From NCBI RefSeq assembly GCF_000524195.1, contig NW_020170384.1, forward strand, positions 1 through 64,000: a stretch of 64,000 bases of DNA, in the 5' to 3' direction. Below, piece after piece: positions 21,293 through 32,859 of this stretch (positions within the stretch are counted from its first letter, which is position 1; each line of letters begins with the position of its first letter). The position numbers and the translations under genes are program-made. The notes below the pieces were generated by a model that saw only the letters and a list, made by a program, of their open reading frames with translations, had not been told where the DNA came from and did not search any database. This DNA comes from Echinococcus granulosus (Eukaryota > Platyhelminthes > Cestoda > Cyclophyllidea > Taeniidae).

Positions 21293-23628
21293 CTAAAATA
21301 GATAAGAGAGACTTCTCGGTCAAATTATGCCAAAAATCATGTTTCTTGAAAGAGGACGTGCGGTTTGTTAAAATGTAAGACCAGCAATTTTGATTTTGAA
21401 AAACCGCCACCTTGTAATCGGTTGCAGTGTTAAGTATGACCGTGCTTGATTGTCAATTTACAAAAAACTTGTCGAATTAAGTCCACGCGTAATTTAGATT
21501 TTTGGCAAAAAATTGTGCACTTTACCTGGTGATTTGCCTGTAGTCTTTTTAACACTAGGCCCAAGTTCTGACATGGTAGCGGTTCTTGACCTCGAGCATA
21601 AAGTGCAACGAATGTAATCCCTACTACGCAATCCAACCTTGACTGGTGTCCCATGAGTAGTTACGATGATTTTACTAATCCAAATGTCACAGTTGATTTA
21701 AAAACTGAATTGGATTGCAGACATGTTTGTTTCATTGCCCTTTCATGTTTACCCCCCTCCATCAGCGAATGGGTTTTAAAAGAGGCAATTTGAGAGGTAG
21801 AATTTAGGCTTATATCAGAAAAATCCACTCCAAGGTCATTCCCTTGCTGTATTACTCTACCATTTTTAATGCACACCTATAACTTTGTATTAGTACCTAA
21901 ATATGATTGACATTAATAACAAAAACCTACGGCTATGATATTTAAGTGATTTGAGAAAAATTGTTTCACCTCAATAGGATTTGTTTTAATTCATAAAAAT
22001 TGAAGGTTGAGGTGGGGAATATGGGTTGCGAACAAGGTAAGGATGTGTCTACACGGTCCTGGGGAGCCAATAAACACCAAAAGGTTAAGTAAAAAACTGG
22101 GTCAAGTGGCAACTAATTCGGTCAAAACTTGATTGGAATTCCATAGGGGAGGCTGATTTGCAGACTATTCTAATCAATGTATCAAACTAGTTCAGAATAA
22201 TTCTTTCCATAAATGGCGGACGTCATACGCTTCAATTACTAGGCACTCCAAAGTGTCTTGCTTAAATTTGGAGGGAATTATATGAGCCCTTGGTGATGCT
22301 TGCGTGGTCATTTCCCCTTCTTTTATAGTAGTTTGAAAACGTGTTTCCAGGCATCGCACAAAAAAATTGCACGTTTTTTTTCTCTTGTTTTGAAAGAGAG
22401 AATAATTATCCTTTTAACCACACAGTATAATCAAATCCTTTACTCAGTTGTAAAGCAGCTGGGGTGAAACTCTCCACTTAATTTACTGATTACATAGAAT
22501 AATATAAGAGAGCATAATGCGCGGATCGGATGGCAAATCTCAGGGTATTTGAATGTGATTTTTTATTCCCTTTTAGGCAAGCACGAGTCCCAGGTAATAC
22601 AATTATCGTGACCTAGCCAGGCATCTAGAACCGAACCTAAAGAGTACTAATCCATTATGGATTAAAATTACCGTGTATGCGCACCTGAAAATGCGATTTT
22701 GTTTACCGGTCGTAGATAAAGTCTAGGCACACGTACTTTTAAGTCACGGTGGTTTCAAACTGACAAACATTCATGCCTTTTAGCAAAGAACATTTAGACA
22801 TTCAGAGGAAAGTGAATAGATTCGGTAAGAACTCTGCACGCTCGATTGATTGGTGCTTTACACGCAAAACTACAACTCCGCCCACTTTGCAGGAGGATGA
22901 AGAAGGAGGGGAATTTTACGCGCTTGTCTCTACCCTATAGCCAATCAACTGCGACCTTTCATTGATCCCCTCTGGCAACTTCGGGCCTGCACACGTGTGC
23001 TAGCACAAGTGTTCGGCTTCACAAGTCCAACACAAAGTAACAAAAAGGACAAACGGACTTTTAAGGATGCATGGTATTTCGCAAAAATATACTGATTCTC
23101 TTTTAGGTTAAAAACAACTTTCTAGTCGCTCTCAAAGATTCCGCGTTAAAACCATGTCAAAAGTCTATGCTAATTCATTGGGATTCCAGAATGTGTTAGC
23201 AGTCACATCAAGGAATGAGTGTAATGTTTTTATCAGCAAACATAAAACGCATATTCCTGAAATCTGATATGTGTTTGTTATGTCCCAAATCTCTTCATGT
23301 GTGCCAGCACACCCGCTGACCACATAAAAAGGAAATGCATCCAACCTATGGTAGTATTGTGGAGCTGAGTAGTGGCGTCGACGTTGAGATTATTTAGTGC
23401 TGTAAATTGCACTGGTATAGTATTAACCCTTTTGTAGGCTGTCACGCAACTTGATGCAGTATGTACATTTCCATTGTATTCTACTTAAAATCCTCACTCC
23501 GAATGTGTTCAGCTCTGATCAAACCATCTGCAATCAATCTCCCATGGTTATAAAATTTCATACTTTTCGGGCGTAACCTGAATGCTACGTATAATTGGGG
23601 AAGTTAATCAAGTGGAGAGCTGGCTCAC
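21293..23628 (-). other. Ankyrin intron 4, with a promoter-like island
   Basis: A 2.3-kb intron. Between 22.86 and 23.01 kb it is locally G+C-rich with a CCGCCC box, a CCAAT box and a 12-bp palindrome GCACACGTGTGC (22989-23000) centred on an E-box. The rest shows no coding signal. Confidence 0.7.
22989..23006. promoter_or_regulatory. Overlapping palindromes with E-box core
   Basis: GCACACGTGTGC (22989-23000) is a perfect 12-bp palindrome with the E-box CACGTG at its centre. GTGCTAGCAC (22997-23006) is a second perfect palindrome overlapping it. CCAAT lies about 50 bp and CCGCCC about 110 bp to the left. A regulatory role is inference only. Confidence 0.3.
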
Positions 23629-23817
23629 TGCAGAAGCGTGATTGACATTAACGTCGTTGTTGGCGAGTAGAAGAGAGACAGCGTGGACGTCATCTTTCTT
23701 CGCGGCGACGTGCAGAGCTGGAAGGCGACCCTTTCCACCCGAGTCACGCTCCAGCAATAGCGAAACCACTGCATCGTGGCAGAGCTGCAGTGCCACCGCT
23801 AGTGGGGTGAAACCATC
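23629..23817 (-). CDS. ANK: Ankyrin exon 4: repeats 5 and 6
   Basis: This exon has 63 codons, phase 0/0 (TTACAG acceptor, GCA|GTGAGC donor). It contains DGFTPLAVALQLCHDAVVSL (repeat 5, PLAVALQ) then GKGRLPALHVAAKKDDVHAV (repeat 6, RLPALHxAAxxDD). The three-residue shortening relative to 66 codons is also typical of this repeat pair in other ankyrins. Confidence 0.96.
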
Positions 23818-24984
23818 CTGTAAAATAGGAACCTGACTCAATCATACGACCATCTCCGTTCTCTCCAATTATTCGTATGCATAGGTGCTTCAAATAACGC
23901 CTGCCTACCCACTAATGGAAGAATTCCACTTTTAATAACTGTCATAAACATTAGTTTCACGACGTGAGCCTCCCATGGGAGTTAGCAGTCAATGGCTTCA
24001 CTTTAAGAGCCTGCCTTCACTACGTATCAAGGACACAAAAGTAGACAACCAAAGTGATAAAGGATTAAATCTACCCAGTTGTTCAAGAAGTCCAAACAAA
24101 TTTACCTCAGTTAATGGATTCCTCTTACGATTGCATCGTACTAGGCCTACTTGTGGTGTTTGAAGATGCCAATTAAAAGAAAAAACACGCTATTTTGTCC
24201 CAATATAGAATCGCTGCACCGCCGCGGAACTACATCAAACACCGGTCTCATTCTGAGTAGTAGGCCACGTGTGAAAACGATAATAAAATTCACTGATAAG
24301 TTCACCTTATGTGTTGCTTCCCATTTGCATGCATACAATGGTTTCTCATTCTAATCCATCTTAATTCAACTACAATAAGCGGATGTTGAGCGGCTAATGC
24401 GATACGATGAAGAGGAAAGTACTGTCTTTCAAGCACTGCTTTTGAGCGAGTCGGCGAGTTCTTTTAACGTACCAATTCTCAAACCGTCAATCATTTTGAG
24501 AACCGTGGCTCAGATATGGGTGTGACTTGCCAAATACCCACTCCCGATCCAGTGCATTCACATGAACGCCAAGTAGGAGCCTGCAAAGTGCTTAATCTTG
24601 TAGCATTCCAATGACAGTGTAAGTGAAGCGATAAGTAGCAAGGACACGATTGAACTTTTGCGGATTGATGAAGTCAGTGTGATTGAGAGCTGATGAGATC
24701 TTTGATCTATACCATGGCCTCCTGAGGGAGCTATAAGTCAACCACACCCTCAACTTCAAGAATAGGATCCGACTGTACTACCACAATGCTAGTCTTTTTA
24801 CAATCTTTTATCAGTACCTAATGAAGCATTCAATCAACCGGAAATAACGCAGAACAGTATCAAAGTTAAAAATGATTATTTTAAACGGGTTTTCCGTGCG
24901 ATTTTTGAGTACACTTACTGAAGGGGTTTTATTTTATACGGTGTTAGAGATCATTTCAAAATTGATGAAGGGCAGAAGTCTTAC
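23818..24984 (-). other. Ankyrin intron 3
   Basis: 1.17 kb of non-coding sequence; nothing recognised in it. Confidence 0.8.
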
Positions 24985-25083
24985 ATCAGTCGCCAAGGCC
25001 TGATCAGCCCCCTTGTTCAGGAGATATTCAACAATTTCTGTGTGGTTTTCTTGAGCGGCCATATACAGTGGTGTGAATCCATT
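24985..25083 (-). CDS. ANK: Ankyrin exon 3: repeat 4
   Basis: This exon has exactly 33 codons, phase 0/0 (TTGTAG acceptor, GAT|GTAAGA donor). It reads [20 protein letters not shown], the unusual PLYMAAQE of ankyrin repeat 4. It ends with GADQALATD at the loop before repeat 5. Confidence 0.96.
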
Positions 25084-26288
25084 CTACAAAAAAGAAGATA
25101 GATTCTCGTGTAAAAGGTAATTGGCCTTCCGCCTAGTATGTAGTTAAATGCCACTTGGCACAGTAATGTCGAAATGCCAAAACAGCCGTAAGATGGAGTG
25201 GCAAACATGTTTGCCCTATATAAGAACTACACATAGCCAAATATCCATTTCATTGCATAAAAAGTATTTTGATTACTCAGCATCAGCTACCAGAACTGCA
25301 TTTAAAAAACTTCACTTTTTATCAATGTAAACGCTAGTCGAAAAAGTCGCAAAGTGGGCCATTACAACATCAGGCACCACCTCATGCTCAAGGACCTAAG
25401 CTTCAGCGAACCCACTTCAAGTGTACTTTCGCTCTTGGAATTCTAGTATCAAGCTCTTCACTTTTACCCCAAACAGAAACTGTATGGAGTACGCCCTGTC
25501 GCCTCAGCGGCCTCGGAGGAATTTACAATCGTCTGGCGTAGGCAAGTTCACCAATGCATTGCTCAATATCGCGCATCTAGAAATTCGCTTTTCTGATGCG
25601 AAGAGCATAGGTTGTGGAAAACATCGGATTAAGAACAACATTTGAGGGAGAAACGTCTTCATGCGCATGCATTGCCATTTTGTACAGTGTAAAACTTCCA
25701 GTTCTTCTTTATCTTTTGATATTTTTTTCTACTTTTCAAAGAATTTGAAGGCAGATCTGAAGTATCGAGTGTAGCTTGGATTTCCTTGCCTATGTTAAGT
25801 GAAAATGAGTGTCTAGTTTTTTTTATTTTTTTCTAAATTCGTTAACGCACTGACATGGCTTGAATATAACTGCATATTGCCAGTGGTTAATGAAGTGCTG
25901 GATAACAAACGAGAAGAGGAGATCGCAGTTTGCAATTCAGACGTGGTCCCCGAGCAAATATGTCAATTTTGCATAATACTTGTTTCTAATCGTCTCTGTT
26001 TGTGCAAAACTGGAATATACAGGGTGGATGGTGGCTTCAATCTTCACCTCTTTTGCCCCCAAGGCTTAATAACAATAGCTCTTATAAGTAGGCTTGTAAT
26101 ACTTGCGTAAGGGAAGTATTTCAAAGCACGTGAGGTAAGCGCATTCGTTTAGCAAAGAAGTATCAACTTCTCAATGGAATAGCCAACGATCGCTGTTTTG
26201 AAGCGGGGCAAGTATTTTGGAAATGATAAAATTAATGCAATTTAGGCATCTCCTTGAAAAGATGGGTTATTGAGGGATGAGAAATAAC
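25084..26288 (-). other. Ankyrin intron 2
   Basis: This 1.2-kb intron contains T- and A-rich tracts around 25.7-25.8 kb. No coding or structured element was recognised. Confidence 0.8.
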
Positions 26289-26486
26289 CTGAGATTTGGC
26301 ATTGACATCGGCACCTCGTTCGACCAAAAGTCTAACGATTTCGCTTCGTCCAGCAAGACTGGCGATGTGGAGGGCGGTGTTCCCACGATTTGTCTTGGCA
26401 TCGATTGTGGCATGGTGGTCCAGCAGTAGTCGAACGACTGGCAAGTGACCCTCCTTTGAGGCCAGGTGAAGTGCATTCAGTCCATT
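26289..26486 (-). CDS. ANK: Ankyrin exon 2: repeats 2 and 3
   Basis: This exon has 66 codons, phase 0 at both ends (TGTAG acceptor, CAG|GTTATT donor). It opens [20 protein letters not shown], followed by [20 protein letters not shown]. Both correspond almost residue for residue to repeats 2 and 3 of vertebrate ankyrins and keep the TALHxA and LL helices of the repeat. Confidence 0.96.
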
Positions 26487-29400
26487 CTACAATCCGCGGC
26501 ATTAGTGAATATACCTAGTAAATATTGCTTCTACCATTATCTTATGTAAGCAAAATTTATAACTTTCAGCAATCTCTATCAGTAACGCTTCAAGTTAAAA
26601 GTTTTTGAAGATTGCAAGTTTCTGCCGGATGGATTACCCAAATTAACATCAGATTTTACTACATGGAAGTGGATAACAGGGTTAAACATTTAATTCATGC
26701 CCTGAAAAACTCTCTAAATGAAATATCAAGATAGTTACTTTAACTTAGCGATTCAACCCTCAAGATCTGTTTACTGTTAATTTCAGTGACCAATGAGTGG
26801 ATTCAAAGTATGTCAAAAACAAGACGGATATACAAGACTTCGTTCGTGAAGCTCTACCTATTTTTCTGCTCCATGCTTCGAGCGAGATTTTAAGGTAGCG
26901 ACCAAAATGGTGTGCGCTAGCCACTGAAAAGAGAGTCAGCTGTGTAAAAGGAGGCTCCTAGTTCCTGCTTCGTCGTTACTGCTTAAAATTAGTCGTCAAT
27001 ACTTGGCTTATGAATTCCTGGAAGGTAATCCGGCCAAGCGATATGCGCCCTCTTTTCATTGGGACTGAATGGGCTCTTCATTTGAAGGTACTCAAACAGT
27101 CTCTTCACAATTCTGGCAACCAACTAGTCAAAATTTCGAAAGAACCAGCACAATGTCATTTAAATTAGACACAGTGTGTTATGGGCTTGAATTGTTAAAA
27201 AACGCAAAGAAATTTCAATATTACGAGTCGGTATACGATGCTGAAAAAAATTGCTTTGGTTGAGTTAGAAAAGAAAAAGAAATTTGATGTGCGAGAAGTC
27301 TTTCATGTTCCAAAGAAAGTTAAGATTAACTCTTAAAAAAACTACATTCGCCTGAACGAAAAAAACTATAGTATTTACTTGAGTTATAATACGAAAACTT
27401 TAAGTGGTTCTTTGAGTTTAATGTAATTTTCAGTGCTTTAGTCAGAACTCAGTCCGCTTCCTCGGATATCTGTCGTCCCAGTGACCAATCGTCGGCGAAG
27501 ATGGCAGTTGGGGTGCCTTGTATGGAAAAGCCATAACGACGCAACGCACACCTACGTACTTTTTTGATAAACTGTACAAGAATATAAAAGTTATTAGACG
27601 ACTAAAAGGATAAACTATGGTGGATTATAGGTAAATGTTATCCGACTAAAGCTTGGCACAAAACTGTTCTTCGTTTTAAAAATTGTACACTTCTTTCGTT
27701 TACACGCTTGAGTTTTCGTCTCTTACTTAAAGAGATATTTTTTTCCCAAGTTGTAAAACAGAAGTCAAGTAGCAATTTTCGACTTTTCATTGGGCCGCCA
27801 CTTCAAGCCCCCTTTACTTCACCGAACTTCGAGCATGATGCGTAACTTTACTATCACGAGTGTTTCCAATACAACGCCAAGTTTGTTTGCTTGGTAGGGA
27901 ATCATTGAGACAAGCACGTTACCAGTAGCATCTGCCTCATTGTGCAAATTTCCCCCTCTACCGTGGTAAGCTGCTGCTCCTTCTCACATAGTCGCCTCCG
28001 CCCTTGGGCGAAGGTGGGTATCACGCTACACCGTCGCCACGGTGGCTTGAGGCAGAGGGCTTACAGGGCACTAATGCTGACTCTCGCGCACGTCGGCAGC
28101 GATGGCCGGTTTGGGCGAGGCAGCGCGTCGACATTGGCTGTAGGCCTTGACGAAAAAATCGTCCTTAACTGCAATAACCTTACTTCAACAGCACCAAAGG
28201 TGCCAGTGCCAACTGTTGGGACCTATTGGTGTGCATATTGTGAACGCAACTACACTGTACATCTCGACCAGCAAACACATGAAACAGGACGGTTATTCAT
28301 TCTCCAGCCTTATTCAACTGGCTTAGTGTCTGATTTAATTAGCGGACGAGGTTTGCTACCTAGTAAGTTCAAAGACCCAAAATTGTATCCACATTGGATT
28401 AGCATGTGTAAGTAAACCAAATTTCTTCGAATAATTCAAACATGAATCCGTGCGAAAGCCAATGACCTGAGTGCTTAAGAGCAAACGTGGGAAAGCATAC
28501 CAAATACCTATCCCAAGCCAATTTGGCTGCTATCAGACTTTTTCCCATAGAAAATGGCTAATGCAAATGTACAATAAACAGTCTCTTTGACGAGCTGTTC
28601 AAACTTCGCCAATCACTCAGAGAAAACGGAAGATTTTGGTTGACATTAGTTTGTCAAGTATGTCATCAACTGACCGTTAAACCAAAAAAGGATTAAATTA
28701 TTTGAAAAAGAAACAGCCAAGATAGATGGTATTTATCTACTTTGACCATAATTAAATCTTATCAATGAGCCAGGGCGTTTGATAGAATGACAAATTTTCA
28801 ATAGGAAAAACATTGGATAAATCCCTAGTAATGCGCTGTAACTAAATCTTAGGTGGTAAGTTTAAATATGAAGTAAGAAGAATTAAATTAGCCACGTATT
28901 TTTATGCAGTTCGCCACCACCTCAAGCTGTGAATTGCCCTGTGGTAATACTTAGTATCTCCTTCCATTTTCGCGGGATCAGAGCAGTGCTTGAGCAAACT
29001 ATAATAACTGTAAGGCAACTATAATAATCATCACAAAAAATAAGCAAAATTCGGGCTTAATACTACAGTAGTAGGGCAGTAATAGTGTCCTCATCCAGGA
29101 CTTAATAATACTTACAAAATTGGGCAAACGGTTACTTTGCTGTGATGGCGGCATGGCTGCTTTAACCTACAGAATTCCTGCCATGCTGCTAACTGGAACA
29201 CTTTCGCAATCTACATTGAGGCATATTTGCGCATCAACAGCTCCTTGTGAAATTAACCTAGGGGCATGACCATTTTACTTTTAAACTCACAAGTTTCTAT
29301 GCTGATGCCCATTCAAGAACACGTATTGTCGAAAACTGCAGACAATATTCACTAATGCAAATTATATGGAAGCCACAAATACACCACACACATGACTTCC

Positions 29401-29505
29401 AAAGTTATAAGTAGTATTCCCTGGGTCAGTCGGTCGATATACTCACTCTTTCAGGCATAACGAGTAAGGAAGTATTCATTGGTACTTGAGAAGTGAGACA
29501 CTCAC
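26487..29505 (-). other. Ankyrin intron 1 (3.0 kb)
   Basis: GTGAGT donor, TGTAG acceptor. It holds a G+C-rich island at about 27.94-28.15 kb with a 157-codon open frame on the opposite strand that has no ATG at its start and no family match. I see nothing else that looks coding. Confidence 0.8.
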
Positions 29506-29946
29506 CGAACTGACGGCGTTGATATCAACATTTGAATTGAGATACTCGGCTATCTTCCCAATGTTTCCAGATCGGGCTGCACGTAGGAAACCTTGTTTAG
29601 GTTCGGTCTGTTTTCGCGGCCCACGTTGACCAAGGTGCATCCAAAGGGGGAAATTTCGCGTGTGAAGGGGTTGGTCGGTTTCGCGCACCGTGGCGATGGA
29701 AGTGGGAGGAGGGGGAATGTCATCCGGGTTGATTACGTTGTAGTTGCGTGAAAAAATGGGAGGAAGAGTAAAACATCGACGGTTAGAATTTCGCTGAATG
29801 CGTTCCAGTAGATCCTCTCGTTCCCATTGGCGAATGCTTTTTCTGATGGGAAAGCAGGCGGTGAAGGAAGCACTTCTTCGTGGCTTTCGCTCCACCGTCT
29901 GACTACCCCGCTTTAAGGTGGATGCGGGTGTCTTCTCATGAATCAT
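29506..29946 (-). CDS. ANK: Ankyrin exon 1: N-terminal region and ankyrin repeat 1
   Basis: This exon has 147 codons and starts at the ATG at 29946 (A at -3). About 115 Arg/Ser/Pro-rich residues precede the motif FLRAARSGNIGKIAEYL, which matches the first repeat of ankyrins (FLRAARxGN). The donor is TCG|GTGAGT, phase 0. The frame stays open for 15 more codons back to the acceptor CACAG at 29993, but only in phase 2, so the true N-terminus could lie in an upstream exon. The N-terminal 115 residues match nothing I recognise; ankyrin N-termini are usually shorter and isoform specific. Confidence 0.9.
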
Positions 29947-29992
29947 TGTCGTGTAATTTTGAGGGAATCCTCCAATTAACCTTTTACTCCTC
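29947..29992 (-). other. 5' UTR or coding lead-in of ankyrin exon 1, behind a strong 3' splice site
   Basis: On the minus strand the sequence CATACTCACAG at 29993-30003 is a good pyrimidine-rich acceptor. Between it and the ATG lie 46 nt without a stop in the ATG frame. In the other two entry phases a stop appears within a few codons. An upstream cis exon ending in phase 2 or a trans-spliced leader would both explain it. Confidence 0.6.
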
Positions 29993-29993
29993 C

Positions 29994-31300
29994 TGTGAGT
30001 ATGTGTAAGCGTATGTAGGTGCTCGAGTAATGTGAGTTACTGAGTGCCAATCGACGGTGGCTAGAAAGCTTAAAATCTCCAGTTTTTACAAGAGCACAAG
30101 CACATGCCGTTAAAGTTAAAGGGAACCAATAAGGGCGAGGGAACAGTCTTATTCGACGATGCACACACAAGCACCCCATGTTTCTCGGTTTGAGTGGGTG
30201 AGTGTAAGCAGGTATGGCACGAATCAAGGAGTCCCTCAATCAGAGGTGTGGCGGTGATGACAACCGTTGTTCTGCTAAAATTCATGAAGTGGCGTATCGC
30301 CACGACCTCCCTTAAAGGTCCATTTATGGATTCAATTTAGTACATTAAGTTATGGCTTCAGTCGTGGCGCTTACGCGGAAGCACGAAAATCCGGTATTAC
30401 GGAGTTCGCTTGGGGCCTCATTATGTGACTTAGGGAAATTTCTCTACCATCTACAAACGAAATTGTTTTCTACTGCAATGTTTCCTTCCAGTGCCGTCGA
30501 ATTCAAGTGAAACACTTATTTACTGTCTTACAGTTGGGAAAGACGCGGAGATGTCCTTTTCCGTCGTCGGTTTATGCACTAGAAACTTCACAGTAAATTG
30601 TACGTGTAGATCTTTATCTCGAACAAACAATATTATACTTCGAACAAGTTTTCAACGCTACTGATTATTTCGAGATAAAAGGCATGGGTATATGTTGTGA
30701 TAGTCCTTACTCCTTCAGGTTGCTGATGAATGACCCCATTAAATCCTGTTTACAATGACATTTAAATATCGCCAACTTGACCTTGGGTGTCATCTTCACA
30801 GCTTAAAAACAACACCACTCTGTTTTAAACTTGGTTGGTGTATAATCATGGTGAAATGCAAATGACTCGCACCTTGCTGCTAATCAAGTCGGGGCAGCAG
30901 TCACACCACGTTGGTAATTAACAAAGTATTTCCAGAAACTAAGATCGATGGCAGGAATAAAAGATAAGAAAACCGAACTTTGGCAAAAAAAAGTCGAAAA
31001 AATGAAAATAATCTGATGCAGAACATTCCTATGCCGTGTGTGCTAGGTTATACGCATCTCCCATTGTTTCCTGCTTACGCTCAAAAAGCCTCCAATTGAT
31101 GGTAAAGTATGTGTTGGAGGGTTGGAAAACTATAGGACTCAAAAGCAGCAAAACAGTTTGAATTACTCACATGGGATCCAGCAGTATTGGCAGTCTCCAC
31201 CATATTGCTTTTATGCATTAATGCTAGTTCTAGAATGGAATGCCAGGCATGTGGCGGTGTTGACACAGAATAGAAAATCGAACGTGATTAGGGAAGGGGC
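29994..31300. other. Upstream flank or first intron of ankyrin
   Basis: Open frames of 77-87 codons on the minus strand at 29.98-30.30 kb overlap each other in different frames and have no splice or family support. I see nothing else. Confidence 0.5.
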
Positions 31301-31319
31301 TCAGAATCGCGTGTCTGGT

Positions 31320-31700
31320 TGAACTTGAGCTTGAACGCTGGATGGAGCGGCCGCAGCGACCGCTTGTGCACACCTGTAGGTGCGACGAGGATGTTCGGAC
31401 TGTACAACGATGTGGACGCACACGTATACAGGAAGTGCCTTCGCGCGCAGCAACTACGAGATGCAATGGGTGAAGGGGGTGGGAGGGAGGAGGTAGGGAT
31501 ATAATTTCACTGCTGCTGTTGCCGGTGTGGAATCCCAAGCCGATCAATATGGAGCTGCGCACACGTCACGCACTCCTACCTGTCCGGGAAAGGGGATGGG
31601 CCCTACCTCTCACGCACACACGCACCCACGCTAGCGCGCGTCCGCGTGTCCGTCCCACGGTGTCAGATGAACGCGCTCTTGCCGACCTCCAAGCGATATG
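31320..31700. promoter_or_regulatory. CpG-rich island upstream of ankyrin exon 1
   Basis: A sharply G+C- and CpG-rich 0.4 kb in an A+T-rich setting, with GCGGCCGC-like sequence, CACGCACACACGCACCC and GCTAGCGCGCGTCCGCG. It lies 1.3-1.7 kb upstream of the first ankyrin coding exon. It could be the proximal promoter or a non-coding first exon. Open frames on both strands are a by-product of composition. Confidence 0.35.
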
Positions 31701-32780
31701 AGGGCGCCTGTCTCAACCGACCCAAAGACTCATTCATCGTGCTGTTTACCTAACCATAGCTGTTCCAAGTATCCAGATTGGTAGTAAAACGCAAAATTAT
31801 TTAAAAAACAGATCCAGTGAATTTGCTGTAGGCAGACGATTCGATAAGGACCGTAAGGATTACACCCGGGCAAATTTGACATTTGCTTTTTATGCGTCTA
31901 TTCACACTTAATACTTACTCCCACTTGAATGTGACACAGAAAAACCACCTTACAAATGGTTGGAAAAATCCAGAATTAGGTTATTTTCACACGATGCACA
32001 CTAAATTCTGAGGATTAATTATATGATAATCGAAGAGAGGAATCTTTTAACAAAGTGTGCAGAGCATGTGATGTAGATATTAACTTGCCTACAGTAATGT
32101 AGGTGTGATAGTTGAACAAGCGCCTATGACAGCACAGCACCGGACTTTTTAACCTGACTCATCACGAACACAATGGCAACCTACCGCAGAGTTTGGGTCA
32201 CAAGTAAAGTGACAGTTTTTAAGCGATCTCGGAAATTCAGGCAGGTACCAACCAAATTTATCTATGCATGCTTAAATTTGCCTGCTTTCGTGAACATCCA
32301 AAGTAAGCAACGAACCAGGCAGCCATGAAATATTGAAGCATTCAAATCAAGTCTTCAAATCCACTTCGAAACGGTCCAATAGAAAAATCAACGACTAGCA
32401 CTTTCGTCCATAGCGAACCCACAACACGAATTGGAAAAACTGCTAAAAGAGGTGCAATGTCACTTTGGCTGAGGCAACACTTCATGCAAGTGGAGTCTCT
32501 TAAATGCAAACATGTTGATACTTCTTAACTAGAGTACCGGAAAAAAAGTGCCAAATCTACCTAATTCGAAGGAAGTTATTGCGATTGAATGTGAAATTTC
32601 ACCGCTCGTATAGTTGAATAGTGATGGGGCTAAAGCTAAAAAATCTAATGCAAATACTACGTTTTTGAGTTGCAAACGTTACCCTCGTTCTGTCCTACTA
32701 ATAAAATGTCACTTTTTTATCCCATTCATTGAACAAATTACAACATTTCTAAAGCGCAGCTAGCAAGCGCGTATTTTCTC
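31701..32780. other. Non-coding stretch
   Basis: A+T-rich, no feature recognised. Confidence 0.7.
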
Positions 32781-32787
32781 TCTAGTG

Positions 32788-32856
32788 CCGGACGAAATTA
32801 TACCATGGCGTGCGGGATGCATGGTATCATTCCGGAAGCCCGAGGATTCCGTCCTC
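32788..32856. other. Pair of adjacent hairpins
   Basis: CCGGA (32788-32792) pairs with TCCGG (32831-32835), and ATACCATG (32800-32807) with CATGGTAT (32820-32827) around a 12-nt loop. Directly after, GAGGA (32842-32846) pairs with TCCTC (32852-32856) around TTCCG. It is locally G+C-rich and not in any coding frame. It could be a structured RNA or part of an old element; no known RNA family recognised. Confidence 0.4.
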
Positions 32857-32859
32857 CGC

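Larger units (their letters stand above)
1..29992 (-). other. ANK: Ankyrin gene (ANK2/UNC-44 type), at least 32 exons, 3' end beyond the window
   Basis: Seen: a chain of minus-strand exons encodes, in order, a basic N-terminus, 24 ankyrin repeats, ZU5, ZU5, UPA, a death domain and an acidic C-terminal region. All exon phases from the start at 29946 to 924 are compatible and sum to 2,069 codons. Known: this exact architecture defines the ankyrin family. The repeats bind channels, transporters and adhesion proteins, the ZU5-UPA module binds beta-spectrin, and the C-terminal part is regulatory and often alternatively spliced. The protein acts on the inner face of the plasma membrane and internal membranes. 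Repeat exons are 99 nt or simple multiples and mostly phase 0. The first coding exon has a strong acceptor in front of it (intron side ends at 29993), so the mRNA has either an upstream exon or a trans-spliced leader. No 3' end or poly(A) signal is visible. Family identity is certain; orthology to one vertebrate paralogue is not implied. Confidence 0.97.
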
